Virus record (IMG/VR): IMGVR_UViG_3300050029_000114
Coordinates: 1 to 64,000 of that record
Source of the DNA: a virus
Length of the DNA stretch: 64,000 bases
Direction: 5' to 3' (one strand)
Shown: in pieces, positions 7,586 to 14,911 of the stretch
Position numbering within the stretch: position 1 is the stretch's first letter
How the letters are laid out: every line of letters starts with the position of its first letter
Made by a program: the position numbers and the translations under genes
Notes under the pieces: model-generated
The model's database searches: none
The model's input: the letters and a program-made list of their open reading frames with translations, nothing else
What the model was told of the DNA's origin: nothing

Positions 7586-7905
7586 GCCGCGTGTCTCCGC
7601 TGGCTGGGTAGTTTGCGGGCGAGAATCCGGTTGACGATCATCGGGGCGAGAAGCGGGCAGTACTTGGCCGCCGACTCGCCGTTAGCGATCGCCTCCCATT
7701 CCGGCCATACGTCCGCGGCCCACAGATTGCAGCGGAGGGCGAAGTCGTCGGCCTGCCACCATGTCAACCCGCGTGTCATCTGATGGCGGGTATGGCTGCT
7801 CGTCATCCCGATCTTGGCGGCTAGCTGCGTCCAGTTCGCGCACCGGGCTGCTACCCGTAGCGGGTCCATCGGGAGGCGGGCGGGCAGCCGGAGGGGGCCG
7901 GTCAT
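7582..7905 (-). CDS. HTH-like protein, 107 aa
   Basis: ATG 7905 in an ATGA overlap. The segment NWTQLAAKIGMTSSHTRHQMTRG resembles a helix-turn-helix in which a recognition helix follows a GM-T turn, next to WWQADDFALRCNLWAADVWPEW. A regulatory or DNA-binding role is inferred from this alone. Confidence 0.65.
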   Translation of the reverse strand: MTGPLRLPARLPMDPLRVAARCANWTQLAAKIGMTSSHTRHQMTRGLTWWQADDFALRCNLWAADVWPEWEAIANGESAAKYCPLLAPMIVNRILARKLPSQRRHAA

Positions 7906-8273
7906 CGCTGGGCCCGGAGTAGGGCAGCGGCATGCTGGAGTGCCTTAGCCGCGTCGGCGATCGCTTCGTCCTCGGCGCAGGTGATGATGAGCCCGGTCCC
8001 GTAGCAGCACGCCGCGCAATGAGCATGGCCGGGCACGCCGTAGGCGGGGGTCCGGCAGATCAGCGGGTCGACTATCTCGTCAGCGAATGCCATACGGTCG
8101 GCGGCCTCTGTCGCTGTCGAGGGCGGAGCCGCTTCCTGCTCGATGACCCGCACTAGGTCGCGGATCAAGTAGAAGGCGCCGTTGGTGAGGCTGTAGTTGC
8201 CGACCTCGGACGCGGCGAGCATAGCCTTGGCGTGAGCGAGGGCGTTCTCGACGCTCAGCGGGCTCGTGCTCAT
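7902..8273 (-). CDS. Hypothetical protein with Cys-rich segment, 123 aa
   Basis: ATG 8273 (MSTSPLSVENAL) is chosen because it gives an ATGA overlap with the methyltransferase gene. Mostly helical, with HAHCAACCYGTGLIITC near the C-terminus as a possible metal site. No family recognised. Confidence 0.7.
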   Translation of the reverse strand: MSTSPLSVENALAHAKAMLAASEVGNYSLTNGAFYLIRDLVRVIEQEAAPPSTATEAADRMAFADEIVDPLICRTPAYGVPGHAHCAACCYGTGLIITCAEDEAIADAAKALQHAAALLRAQR

Positions 8274-8959
8274 CGCCATGCCAGCAGGATCGACTCGTGC
8301 TCGATGACCGGCACGGCCTTCGCCTCGCCGCCCTTGTGCGGCGCCTTGGTGCCCTCCCGGTTCTGGCGCTGCCCCGGGCAGGCTGGCTGGGCGGCGATGA
8401 CCACCCGGTAGGAGCGGGTTTTGAGGAGGGCGATCCATCGGCCCGTCAGGTCGTAAACCTCGCCCGCCCGGATCGAGTCCTTCACGTTGACGATCGCTAG
8501 CGACGGCCACCACTGGACGGCCTTGCGGTGGATCGTCCAGTACATAAGCTCGTGGGTTCGGCTCCCCCGCCCGCTGTACCGGCCACTGTTGTTCGGGTGG
8601 AGCGCCCGGCCCGCGGCTACCCGGTAGGTCATGCGGTCGCTGTCGTCCTTCGGCTGCCACGAGTCGCTGCAGCCGTTGTTGTAACTCGGACTCGTAACCA
8701 CGGCGTGGGCCTGGATCGGGTAGCTGTCCATCTCGGTCGCGTCGGCGAGGGCCACGCGGGAGTCGGCGTCCCGCCACGGCTCGATGTCGCCGCCCGCGAA
8801 TACGTAGCCGAGCCGGTCGCATAGGGCGCCCAGCCGTGTGCCCTCCCCGGCGAACGGGTCGAAGATGAACTCGTGGTGGCGGACCACGTTCGGGATCAGG
8901 GTGGCTAGGGCCTCGATGACCTCGACGCTGAACTGTGCCGGGTTCCGCTCGGCCGTCAC
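8270..8959 (-). CDS. DNA methyltransferase (N4-C / N6-A type)
   Basis: 229 aa. Motif I DPFAGEGT (34-41) is the S-adenosylmethionine site. The catalytic tetrapeptide region reads TSPSYNNG (89-96), the SPSY variant found in some N4-cytosine and N6-adenine DNA methyltransferases. No cognate restriction gene is nearby, so it probably modifies phage DNA to evade host restriction. Start ATG 8959 is in an ATGA overlap. The target base and site cannot be read from sequence. Confidence 0.85.
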   Translation of the reverse strand: MTAERNPAQFSVEVIEALATLIPNVVRHHEFIFDPFAGEGTRLGALCDRLGYVFAGGDIEPWRDADSRVALADATEMDSYPIQAHAVVTSPSYNNGCSDSWQPKDDSDRMTYRVAAGRALHPNNSGRYSGRGSRTHELMYWTIHRKAVQWWPSLAIVNVKDSIRAGEVYDLTGRWIALLKTRSYRVVIAAQPACPGQRQNREGTKAPHKGGEAKAVPVIEHESILLAWR

Positions 8960-9138
8960 TGGCGCAGCGAGTCCGTCGCCGCCGCGTGGACCAGGTAGGA
9001 AAACTCGGAGACGTGCTCAACGGCCCGGACGTGGTGCTCGCATAGGGCGGTACCGCCGATCAGCGCCGCTGCTGGGGCCGGTGGGATGCCCTTCGGGTTG
9101 GTCACTATGCAGAGCGCGCAGTCGGGGTGCCAGTTCAC
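8956..9138 (-). CDS. Small zinc-binding-like protein (60 aa)
   Basis: GTG 9138 overlaps the upstream stop as GTGA. The pattern HPDCALC followed by LCEHH suggests a C2CH metal site. Role unknown. Confidence 0.65.
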   Translation of the reverse strand: MNWHPDCALCIVTNPKGIPPAPAAALIGGTALCEHHVRAVEHVSEFSYLVHAAATDSLRQ

Positions 9139-9921
9139 AGCGTGTCCCCGGGCATCTGCTGCCACACGGTCCCGTCAAGCTCAGGCTGGTGAATCTTGCG
9201 GCCGTTCGGCTCAGCGTCCTGCTTGAAGAAGAACGGGATGCCCTGGTCGTAGCAGCGGTCCCGTATCGGCCGCACCCAATCGATGTCCATCGGCCGGGCC
9301 CCGTGCCCGCTCTCCGCCCCGACGATCACCCATCCGATCCCGGTCAGGTCGAGCGAGGGCAGCGGTCCTAGCAGCGGCTCCAAGCTGAGGAACCGGACGG
9401 CGGCTGGGGTGTCCCGCAGGTGGTGGGCTCGGAACGTGAAGCGGTCGCTCTCGATGCTCGTGCCCAGCCAAATGTTGCGAGGTATGCCGACCGGCGGTGA
9501 GCCCTGCCCTGCCGACCAGCGCGCCCGGACGTAGCCGCGCATCCTCGGTGCCCGTTTCGTGAGCACCTGATAGGTGTGGCGGTCCGCTGTCTCCATCACG
9601 TCGAACACGGCGTTGAGGAAGCTGGCTGACGCGTCAGGGTGGAACAGGTCGCTCATGCTGTTCACGAAGATCAGGCGCGGCCGGGTCCAACGGTGCGGCT
9701 GGTCGAGCCGGTCCGGGTGTTCGGTAAACTTGAAACCGGGGCCGCTCGTGCGGGGATCGCCGTCAGCCTGGTAGGCCGCGCTACCCATCCGCTTCAGGCG
9801 GCCCGCCATCGTCAACGCATAGCAGTGGTCACCCGGGTAAGCACCCGGGCGAGACGCGATCGCAACCCGACGAAGGGTTCCAAGTCGCGTCGGTCCAATC
9901 GATGTTCGAGTGGTCGCCCAT
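9135..9921 (-). pseudogene. DUF5131 (phage gp37/gp68 family) gene broken by a 10-nt insertion
   Basis: The main frame from 9815 matches the DUF5131/gp37 family (FVNSMSDLFHPD, VLTKRAPRM, IWLGTSIES, LEPLLGPL, WVIVGAESG, FFKQ) but lacks the family N-terminus. That N-terminus is present upstream in another frame from ATG 9921: [21 protein letters not shown]. Removing bases 9831-9840 fuses it perfectly as SPGC-DHCYALTMAGR, restoring the Cys motif thought to hold an iron-sulfur cluster in this radical-SAM-like family. The extra 10 nt create a perfect 7-bp hairpin (9832-9849). As written, translation from 9921 stops at TGA. It is a pseudogene, a sequencing artefact, or a recoded gene. Confidence 0.8.
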
Positions 9922-9933
9922 GGTTCTTTTGCC

Positions 9934-10344
9934 TCACCTCACTCTCGTGTTATGGCCCGAGACGAATCTCCTCGGGCGGTTCTCGCTGTCGTACTGCTGG
10001 AAGGTCGCCCCGCAGCCGCACTCGCATCCGGTCGATGGGTTCGGCGCGTCGGGGTGGCGCAAGTCTGTCCTTTTGCGATGATGCACGCGGTGGTGGGGCC
10101 GGTCGGTTACCTCTAGGTTTTCTAGCCGGTTGTCGGCCCTGTTCTCGTTGCGATGGTGGACCTCCTCGCCAACGGCTAGGGGTCTACCAAGATGGGCTGA
10201 GGCCACGAGTACGTGCTCGTAGACGTACCCGCGTACGTCCGCGTTCGGGTGGTCCGGCTGCTTGATCAGGACGTAGCCGTCGGGCGTCACTGTCCGGCCT
10301 CCCTTCCAGTTCGGGTTAGCGGCGCCCGGCTGCGAGCGGCCCAT
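9934..10344 (-). CDS. HNH homing endonuclease
   Basis: 136 aa. The N-terminus SQPGAANPNWKGGR and the catalytic core [18 protein letters not shown] (62-79) are typical of free-standing phage HNH endonucleases. A C-terminal CECGCGATF...HNTRV resembles a zinc-finger-like DNA-recognition module. ATG 10344 overlaps the upstream TGA by one base. It sits just upstream of the DUF5131 gene, whose 5' part carries a 10-nt insertion; it may cut there, which is inference. Confidence 0.9.
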   Translation of the reverse strand: MGRSQPGAANPNWKGGRTVTPDGYVLIKQPDHPNADVRGYVYEHVLVASAHLGRPLAVGEEVHHRNENRADNRLENLEVTDRPHHRVHHRKRTDLRHPDAPNPSTGCECGCGATFQQYDSENRPRRFVSGHNTRVR

Positions 10345-10646
10345 CAGTACGCATCCCGGTAGCGGGCTCGCGCTGTCTCGCGCTCGGCTTCCCGCAACCG
10401 TCGTTCGAGGCTGACGCGGGCATCCTCCAACTCGTGGGCTCGGCGTTCAAGGTCGGACACTTGACGTTCAAGGTCGGCGACCTGGCTGTTCCGCCGGGAT
10501 AGCTCGCACTCCAACTCGTAAATCGTGTCGTGGGAGTCCCGCAGGGTCGCGGCTATCCTGGCGGACTCCTTCTCGGCTGTCTCGATGCGCTGGTCGCGCT
10601 CCTCGATGACTTGGCGTAGGTCGGCTATGTCCTCTCGGTCACCCAT
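10344..10646 (-). CDS. Coiled-coil protein, 100 aa
   Basis: Almost the whole protein is a predicted coiled coil, with continuous heptads such as QVADLERQVSDLERRAHEL and many Glu/Arg residues. ATG 10646 overlaps the VRR-NUC gene end by 8 nt. A structural or adaptor role is likely, but the partner is unknown. Confidence 0.75.
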   Translation of the reverse strand: MGDREDIADLRQVIEERDQRIETAEKESARIAATLRDSHDTIYELECELSRRNSQVADLERQVSDLERRAHELEDARVSLERRLREAERETARARYRDAY

Positions 10647-11235
10647 CGGGGTCGCCTTTCGTGATCGTGAACCCGAGCCCGCGTAGGCGTCGGGCGTTGC
10701 TGCGGCGACACTCGCCGCAGTCGTCGTAGCTCATGCCGTCCGGCTGGTCCGGGTGCGTGTACTCCAAGCGGACTAGATGAACCTCGTACTCGATGCCGCC
10801 GATGTCCGGGCCTGCGCCTGGCTTGCCGCACGAGTGGCAGCGCGGCCACGGTCCGGGCCGGTTGAGCCGGGCGCGCCGGTTCGGCTCCGTCAGGATCGCC
10901 TCGATAACCGACCAGTCGGCCGGGGTCCACACGTACGCCCGGACGTGGGCGGCGTTCAAGCTGGCGAGCACTTCCCGCTGGGCGGGTGTCGGCCGGTCCG
11001 GCGGTATCTTCAACTCGGCGGCGATGCAGCCGCCGTGGGCGGGATGCCAGAGGAGCAGGTCGGGCCAGCCGGTGATGTTCGTGCTCGTGATCCACTGGTC
11101 GCCCCTGCCGATGCTGCGCCGGATCGTCAGGAACTGCCAGCCCTGGATGGTGGCGAACTCGGTGACGTGGCGCTGAAATCCGATGTGATTGAGTTTTCCG
11201 CCGCCCATCCCCGGTAGAGGGCGAGGCGCGCTCAC
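10639..11235 (-). CDS. VRR-NUC-type nuclease (PD-(D/E)XK)
   Basis: 198 aa from GTG 11235, which overlaps the endonuclease stop upstream as GTGA. The core GWPDLLLWHPAHGGCIAAE then LK (about 68-91) followed by a TPAQREVLASLN helix is the VRR-NUC signature, in which Asp, Glu and Lys form the catalytic site. A C-terminal Cys pair set (CHSCGK, CGECRR) may bind zinc. Likely a branched-DNA or Holliday-junction nuclease acting in recombination or concatemer processing. Its first 11 residues are identical to those of the HNH-AP2 protein upstream, a sign of an insertion event. Confidence 0.85.
   Translation of the reverse strand: MSAPRPLPGMGGGKLNHIGFQRHVTEFATIQGWQFLTIRRSIGRGDQWITSTNITGWPDLLLWHPAHGGCIAAELKIPPDRPTPAQREVLASLNAAHVRAYVWTPADWSVIEAILTEPNRRARLNRPGPWPRCHSCGKPGAGPDIGGIEYEVHLVRLEYTHPDQPDGMSYDDCGECRRSNARRLRGLGFTITKGDPDG
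11203..11235 (-). repeat. Second copy of the MSAPRPLPGMG start codons
   Basis: Codons 1-11 of the VRR-NUC gene. They encode the same residues as 11835-11867, with differences at third positions of three Pro codons and one Leu codon, and GTG instead of ATG at the start. This is the copy from which the target gene is now translated. Confidence 0.85.
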
Positions 11236-11867
11236 AGTGCCCCCCCTAGGTTGAGCCTGGCGAACTCGCCCCACGCCTCTACTGCGGCCCGGTCGAAGGC
11301 TCGTGCAGCGTCGTCCTCGTTATCGAACAGACCCAGGTACCTTTGACGACCGGCGATCTGGATATTGGCGCGCCATTTACCGCCTGATCGGTCGGTCCAA
11401 CACACGCCCCGGTATCGAGAAGAACCTCCCCGTGACCCTGCGTTAGCGATGTTCTGTGTCCGGGTCGCCGGACGGAGGTTCGATCGGCGGTTATTAAGCC
11501 CGTCTCCATCTCGGTGGTCTATCTCAGTCTTAGGCGGCGCTCCCACGATGAACCGGTGGAGGAGCGCCCATCGCTGCTCAGCTATAAGCCACGCATGGAC
11601 GTAGAAGCGGTCCCCGCTGGTGTGCAACGACCAACTGTGCTCGATCGCCCGATCCCAATCTCCGTCATCCACGTAGGCAACGTGGCCGCTGGGGAGGGAT
11701 AGGACACCGCGTATCGTCTGGCGCGGTGGCTTAGGGGGCCGCTTTGCTCGCTCTCGTTCCCGGTATCGGCGCGCCTTCAGTCGGTTGCGAACGCGTGTCT
11801 CCTCTAGGTCGACGTGCGTCAGTTTCTTCCCGGCGCCCATCCCGGGCAGCGGGCGGGGCGCGCTCAT
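11232..11867 (-). CDS. HNH-AP2 homing endonuclease inserted at the VRR-NUC start
   Basis: 211 aa. HNH core EIDHRDGDGLNNRRSNLRPAT (115-135) plus an AP2 DNA-binding domain (about 151-205, SSRYRGVCWTDRSGGKW...). ATG 11867 has GGGAGGG upstream and overlaps the previous stop as ATGA. Residues 1-18 (MSAPRPLPGMGAGKKLTH) copy the start of the VRR-NUC protein, so the endonuclease seems to have taken over that gene's original start codon and ribosome-binding site. The target gene restarts from a diverged duplicate whose GTG overlaps this stop codon. Confidence 0.9.
   Translation of the reverse strand: MSAPRPLPGMGAGKKLTHVDLEETRVRNRLKARRYRERERAKRPPKPPRQTIRGVLSLPSGHVAYVDDGDWDRAIEHSWSLHTSGDRFYVHAWLIAEQRWALLHRFIVGAPPKTEIDHRDGDGLNNRRSNLRPATRTQNIANAGSRGGSSRYRGVCWTDRSGGKWRANIQIAGRQRYLGLFDNEDDAARAFDRAAVEAWGEFARLNLGGAL
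11835..11867 (-). repeat. First copy of the MSAPRPLPGMG start codons
   Basis: It forms the N-terminus of the HNH-AP2 endonuclease and keeps the original coupling (ATGA) with the gene upstream, which suggests it is the ancestral start of the interrupted gene. Confidence 0.8.
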
Positions 11868-12028
11868 CGCCCTCCCTCGGCTATCTCGCGTAGGGCCTGG
11901 ATGACCTCGCCGATGGCGTCCTTCTCGTGGCCGTCGAACTTGGCGTGCCATCTCACCGAATGCTCGATGAGCCGGTCGGCTGTAACGTCGGCCGGATGGG
12001 TGCGGGTTCTCCTGCGCTTCACAGGCAT
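11864..12028 (-). CDS. Small basic/helical protein (54 aa)
   Basis: ATG 12028 overlaps the upstream gene by 10 nt. A basic N-terminus (MPVKRRRTRTHPADVT) is followed by an amphipathic helix ending IGEVIQALREIAEGGR. Family not recognised. Confidence 0.6.
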   Translation of the reverse strand: MPVKRRRTRTHPADVTADRLIEHSVRWHAKFDGHEKDAIGEVIQALREIAEGGR

Positions 12029-12231
12029 GGGTCGGCTCCGTCGAGGATGGGCGGTTCGGGCTCGGGGCATCGTGCGCACCGGCCCGGCGTCGTCGCGGTT
12101 AGTTGCTGGACGCGCTGGCCGGGATGACGACCCAACGTCTCGGCGGAATGCTCGGCGCATAGGACCGTCGAGAGCATCCGGCCGCCCTTCGGGTTCGGCG
12201 CCCAATGCAGGAACAGTGCCCCGTCGGCCAT
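12019..12231 (-). CDS. Zinc-finger microprotein (70 aa)
   Basis: ATG 12231 in a TGATG junction. The pattern LCAEH...GRCARCPEPEP gives C-x2-H and CARC ligands. The C-terminus overlaps the next gene. Function unknown. Confidence 0.65.
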   Translation of the reverse strand: MADGALFLHWAPNPKGGRMLSTVLCAEHSAETLGRHPGQRVQQLTATTPGRCARCPEPEPPILDGADPCL

Positions 12232-12479
12232 CAGCCGCGCCCAACGAACACGCGGTGCTGGGCTGGGGTTCCGGGTGTAATGCAGACCTCGGATATGTCG
12301 CCTAGCTCTACCATCCGGTCGAAGCAGGCGAGGGCGAACCATGAGTCTCCGCCCTGGTGTGATGCCGCCTCTTGAATCCGGACGGCTCCCGCCTCGCCCA
12401 GCAATTTCTTTACTCGGTCGCGGATACGTATGAACGTTCGCTGGCCCTCCTCGGTGAACAGCTCGTAGCGGTATCCCAT
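12231..12479 (-). CDS. Winged-helix-like small protein (82 aa)
   Basis: ATG 12479 in a TAATG junction. The order of predicted elements (RIRDRVKKLLGEAGAVRIQEA, FALACFDRMVELGDISEVCITP) resembles a winged-helix domain. A regulatory role is possible but not shown. Confidence 0.65.
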   Translation of the reverse strand: MGYRYELFTEEGQRTFIRIRDRVKKLLGEAGAVRIQEAASHQGGDSWFALACFDRMVELGDISEVCITPGTPAQHRVFVGRG

Positions 12480-12766
12480 TAGTCGACCAGTCCTCCTAGG
12501 TTGGCCGGGGGCCGTGGCCGGGGCGGTTCCCCGTCGGCCCGCTCGGCTTGGGCGACTGCGTTGACGTGATAGCAGGGGCGCACCCCGCCGCGGCCCATCT
12601 CGCCGCGCTGCCGTCCTGCCATGCAGGTGCACGTGAAGAACGACGGTTCGCCGGTCGGTTTCTGCCAAGTGACAATCCGGTTCGTGTCGGGCTCGCTTCG
12701 CGACTTGACGGTCCACAGGCCCCGCTCGATCCGGTTCACGGGTCCGCGCGGCCAGGGGGCGGTCAT
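12479..12766 (-). CDS. SWIM-type zinc-finger protein (95 aa)
   Basis: ATG 12766 in an ATGA overlap. The segment FTCTCMAG...RPCYHVNAV fits the SWIM pattern C-x-C-x(n)-C-x-H, known to bind DNA or proteins. The N-terminal half is beta-rich with WTVKSRSEPDTNRIVTW. A SWIM domain usually sits beside a nuclease, helicase or transposase partner; here it stands alone. Confidence 0.75.
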   Translation of the reverse strand: MTAPWPRGPVNRIERGLWTVKSRSEPDTNRIVTWQKPTGEPSFFTCTCMAGRQRGEMGRGGVRPCYHVNAVAQAERADGEPPRPRPPANLGGLVD

Positions 12767-13023
12767 GCGGTCGCCTTGTGGATCGGGACGTGGTAGCCGA
12801 AGCCGCCGTCCCATCGGGTGACCGCCGCGCACTGGTCGTACACGGCGCGGTAGGCCCTGCACATGCCAAGCTCCTCGATCGCGCACCAGCGCATGGTCGG
12901 GTGCCAGCGGCCGGTCACCGGGTCGAGTGAGTCTCCAACCTCGTCCTCGATGAGCGGCTTGTCGCAGTTCATGCACACGACGGCCGTGGTGAAGGCGGAC
13001 TTGTCTGTGCAGGTGAGGGTCAT
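12763..13023 (-). CDS. Zinc-ribbon protein with leaderless start (86 aa)
   Basis: ATG 13023 lies 6 nt after the -10 TAGGAT, so its mRNA is probably leaderless. Cys residues at TCTDK, CMNCDKP, RWCAIEELGMC and DQC suggest two metal sites. It is the first gene of a transcription unit under a TAGACA promoter. Confidence 0.75.
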   Translation of the reverse strand: MTLTCTDKSAFTTAVVCMNCDKPLIEDEVGDSLDPVTGRWHPTMRWCAIEELGMCRAYRAVYDQCAAVTRWDGGFGYHVPIHKATA

Positions 13024-13238
13024 GGTGCCATCCTACTCCTCCGGGGCCTTGGTTGTCTAGGGGGTGCTAGCGGTTTTTTCGGCTCGTCCGGAAGGGGCTG
13101 GTGGACCGGTGCGCCATCCCAGGTCAGTTGGGCGTGGATCGCCACTTTCATCCGGTGCTCGGCCTCCTCGACCTCTCTACGGACCTCTGACGGCCAACTA
13201 GAACGGTCGACGCCCAACCCCATCGCGTTGCGGGCCAT
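13020..13238 (-). CDS. Small hypothetical protein overlapping a promoter (72 aa)
   Basis: ATG 13238 in a TGATG junction. A helical middle (SEVRREVEEAEHRMKVAIHAQLTW) is followed by a Pro/Lys/Arg-rich tail. The tail's codons contain the complete promoter of the next gene (13030-13072), so its unusual composition may be set by the promoter rather than by protein function. Confidence 0.6.
   Translation of the reverse strand: MARNAMGLGVDRSSWPSEVRREVEEAEHRMKVAIHAQLTWDGAPVHQPLPDEPKKPLAPPRQPRPRRSRMAP
13030..13072 (-). promoter_or_regulatory. Leaderless TAGACA/TAGGAT promoter (13 kb)
   Basis: -10 TAGGAT at 13030-13035, 18-nt spacer, -35 TAGACA at 13054-13059, with the upstream block GCTAGCACCCCC. 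The -10 ends 6 nt before ATG 13023. Confidence 0.8.
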
Positions 13239-14059
13239 CAGGACTTCCGCCTGGCATGGATGTGGCATACGTCGCCGGGGTTGGCCACATAGCGTTTACA
13301 GGCGGTTCCGTTGTTGTTGGTCGCTGCGCATGGGACCCGGCAGGGGGTATGTCCTAGTGGCCTGGGATCGCTGATTCCCGCCTCTGTGATCAGCGCTGAC
13401 GCCAGGCTGTCGCGCCGGAATCGGCGGTTGGGTGGCGGCGGGTCATCCGAGAGCATGCGGCGCGCCCAATCTATCCTCGTCGACGCGTGCCTGTCGGGGT
13501 GTCGGAGGATGCTCCTGGCGTTAGTCAGCCGGTGTCGGTCGTACCGCTCCGGGTCTAGGGCGGAGCGGGCGGCCGACATATTCAGAACGGCGCATCGGGG
13601 CGAACAGGTGACCGCTCCCGGCCGGATCGCCCATCCCCCGCACATCGGGCACGGCCGGGCGTGCGCCATTGCGTCGAGGACTCGCTCTAGTTGCCGTTGC
13701 GCGTCGGCGGCCAGGCGGCGCTCTCGGGCCTGGCCGACGATATTGATCTGTTGCTTCGTGAGAACTTGATGGACGCGCTGCCGTGACACATTGAAGGCTT
13801 CGGCGATCTGTCCGGTCGTCCATTCGCACGCCGTGAACAGTAGGGCCCATTCTTTATCCCGCTCAGGTACCTGCCGTTCCGTCTGCTGCTGTCTCCAACG
13901 GCGGACGATACGGGCCCGGTACTCGGGGCTGCGCTCGAATCCGACGAGGACGGTAGGACGCTGGTCGCTTAGAAGATCGTTGGCGAACTCGACTAGGGCG
14001 GTTATCCGCTCGTCGTCACGGGCGTCGTCTGATGCCCAGCTAACGGTAACCCGGGCCAT
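13238..14059 (-). CDS. HTH and zinc-ribbon DNA-binding protein, 273 aa
   Basis: The middle contains a sigma-like helix-turn-helix, WTTGQIAEAFNVSRQRVHQV (about 80-99). A zinc ribbon follows (CPMCGGW...CSPRC), and the C-terminus has a third Cys/His cluster (CRVPC, ACKRY, CHIHARR). The combination fits a sequence-specific DNA-binding regulator. ATG 14059 overlaps the upstream stop. It is a candidate for recognising one of the repeated promoter motifs, which is inference. Confidence 0.75.
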   Translation of the reverse strand: MARVTVSWASDDARDDERITALVEFANDLLSDQRPTVLVGFERSPEYRARIVRRWRQQQTERQVPERDKEWALLFTACEWTTGQIAEAFNVSRQRVHQVLTKQQINIVGQARERRLAADAQRQLERVLDAMAHARPCPMCGGWAIRPGAVTCSPRCAVLNMSAARSALDPERYDRHRLTNARSILRHPDRHASTRIDWARRMLSDDPPPPNRRFRRDSLASALITEAGISDPRPLGHTPCRVPCAATNNNGTACKRYVANPGDVCHIHARRKS

Positions 14060-14226
14060 CAGTCAGCTTCCGATCTGTCGGGAGCCGGTCCTGAGAGCGC
14101 CCACTGTAGGGCTTCGCGGCGGGCGTCGAGCCGGGCGTACTCGGTCGTGTTGTGCATGGCGGCTGCCTGCTCGCATAGCCGCTGGAGTCGGTCTAGCTCC
14201 CGCTGGATATCGGCGGTGGACCGCAT
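14059..14226 (-). CDS. Small helical protein (55 aa)
   Basis: ATG 14226 and its stop both form TGATG junctions with neighbours. The sequence is a single predicted helical hairpin (STADIQRELDRLQRLCEQAA). Family unknown. Confidence 0.65.
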   Translation of the reverse strand: MRSTADIQRELDRLQRLCEQAAAMHNTTEYARLDARREALQWALSGPAPDRSEAD

Positions 14227-14465
14227 CAGCCCCACGCTCCCCGGGGGAGCCCGATGAACAGGCCGTGCCGGACCGGGTGGCAGGCTATGACGGCCCGGTC
14301 ACGGTGGCAGTCGACGTACCGGCGGGCCGCGTCCTCGCCGTCGGCGCCCTCCCACTCGACGGTCCTCGTCGGCACGCCCGGGGTGGCCGGGTGCCCGGCC
14401 TCGAACGCAGCCTGGTAGGTGTCGGCGTCGGTCAGGGCGACCGTCTTTAGCTCGTAGCGGGGCAT
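14226..14465 (-). CDS. Hypothetical protein (79 aa)
   Basis: ATG 14465 has AGAGG 5 nt upstream, a strong ribosome-binding site, so it is preferred over the longer frame opening at 14669. A YRCWEV-like sequence (TRTVEWEGADGEDAARRYV) suggests a small alpha/beta fold. Role unknown. Confidence 0.65.
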   Translation of the reverse strand: MPRYELKTVALTDADTYQAAFEAGHPATPGVPTRTVEWEGADGEDAARRYVDCHRDRAVIACHPVRHGLFIGLPRGAWG

Positions 14466-14669
14466 GGCTGCCTCTCGTGGGCGTTGCCCTCGGCGATGAT
14501 CGTCCGGGGGCCCTTCCTTCGGGCCGACCGCCACCGTGAAATGGCCGTCCGCGTCCAATGTCGTCTCGATGCTGCCCTGCCAGGTTTCGAGACGACCGAC
14601 GATCTTCCGTCCCGCCAGCCGTGATGCCCGGCCTCTGTCGCCCTGCACGTATCCGATCAGGTTCGCCAT
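14447..14669 (-). CDS. Small beta-rich phage protein with apparent +1 frameshift
   Basis: ATG 14669 (MANLIGYVQGDRGRASRLAG) overlaps the upstream stop as TGATG. In frame it runs on into the next gene, but dropping one C from the CCCCC run near 14507 gives GPKEGPRTIIAEGNAHERQ and a stop at 14447, which reads as a natural end. The N-terminal motif is one I associate with a small family of unknown function in actinobacteriophages. The indel may be a sequencing error. Confidence 0.55.
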
Positions 14670-14911
14670 CAACTTGTCCTCTCTGCTCGTTTGAACTCCT
14701 CGCCGTCGATCCAGACCCGGACGCTGCGCCCGGTCGGTGAGACGCTGATCGTGATCGTGTGGTCTGACCATTCACGGTCGAACGCGTACTCCTCGCCTGC
14801 GCACGGGACAACGTGCTCGGTGTGGTGCCGTCCGGCGTGAACGGTGACTTGCTGGTAGCCACGGAACCGGAACTTGGTGACTCGGCTCTCAGGTGCCTCC
14901 CGCTCGCTCAT
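14669..14911 (-). CDS. Beta-rich hypothetical protein (80 aa)
   Basis: ATG 14911 in an ATGA overlap. Repeated beta-strand pattern (KFRFRGYQQVTVHAG, HTITISVSPTGRSVRVWIDG). No family recognised. Confidence 0.65.
   Translation of the reverse strand: MSEREAPESRVTKFRFRGYQQVTVHAGRHHTEHVVPCAGEEYAFDREWSDHTITISVSPTGRSVRVWIDGEEFKRAERTS

Noticed and set aside
11203-11867. Ordinary tandem paralogy of two whole genes
   Set aside because: Similarity is confined to the first ~18 residues; the remaining domains (AP2/HNH versus VRR-NUC) are unrelated.
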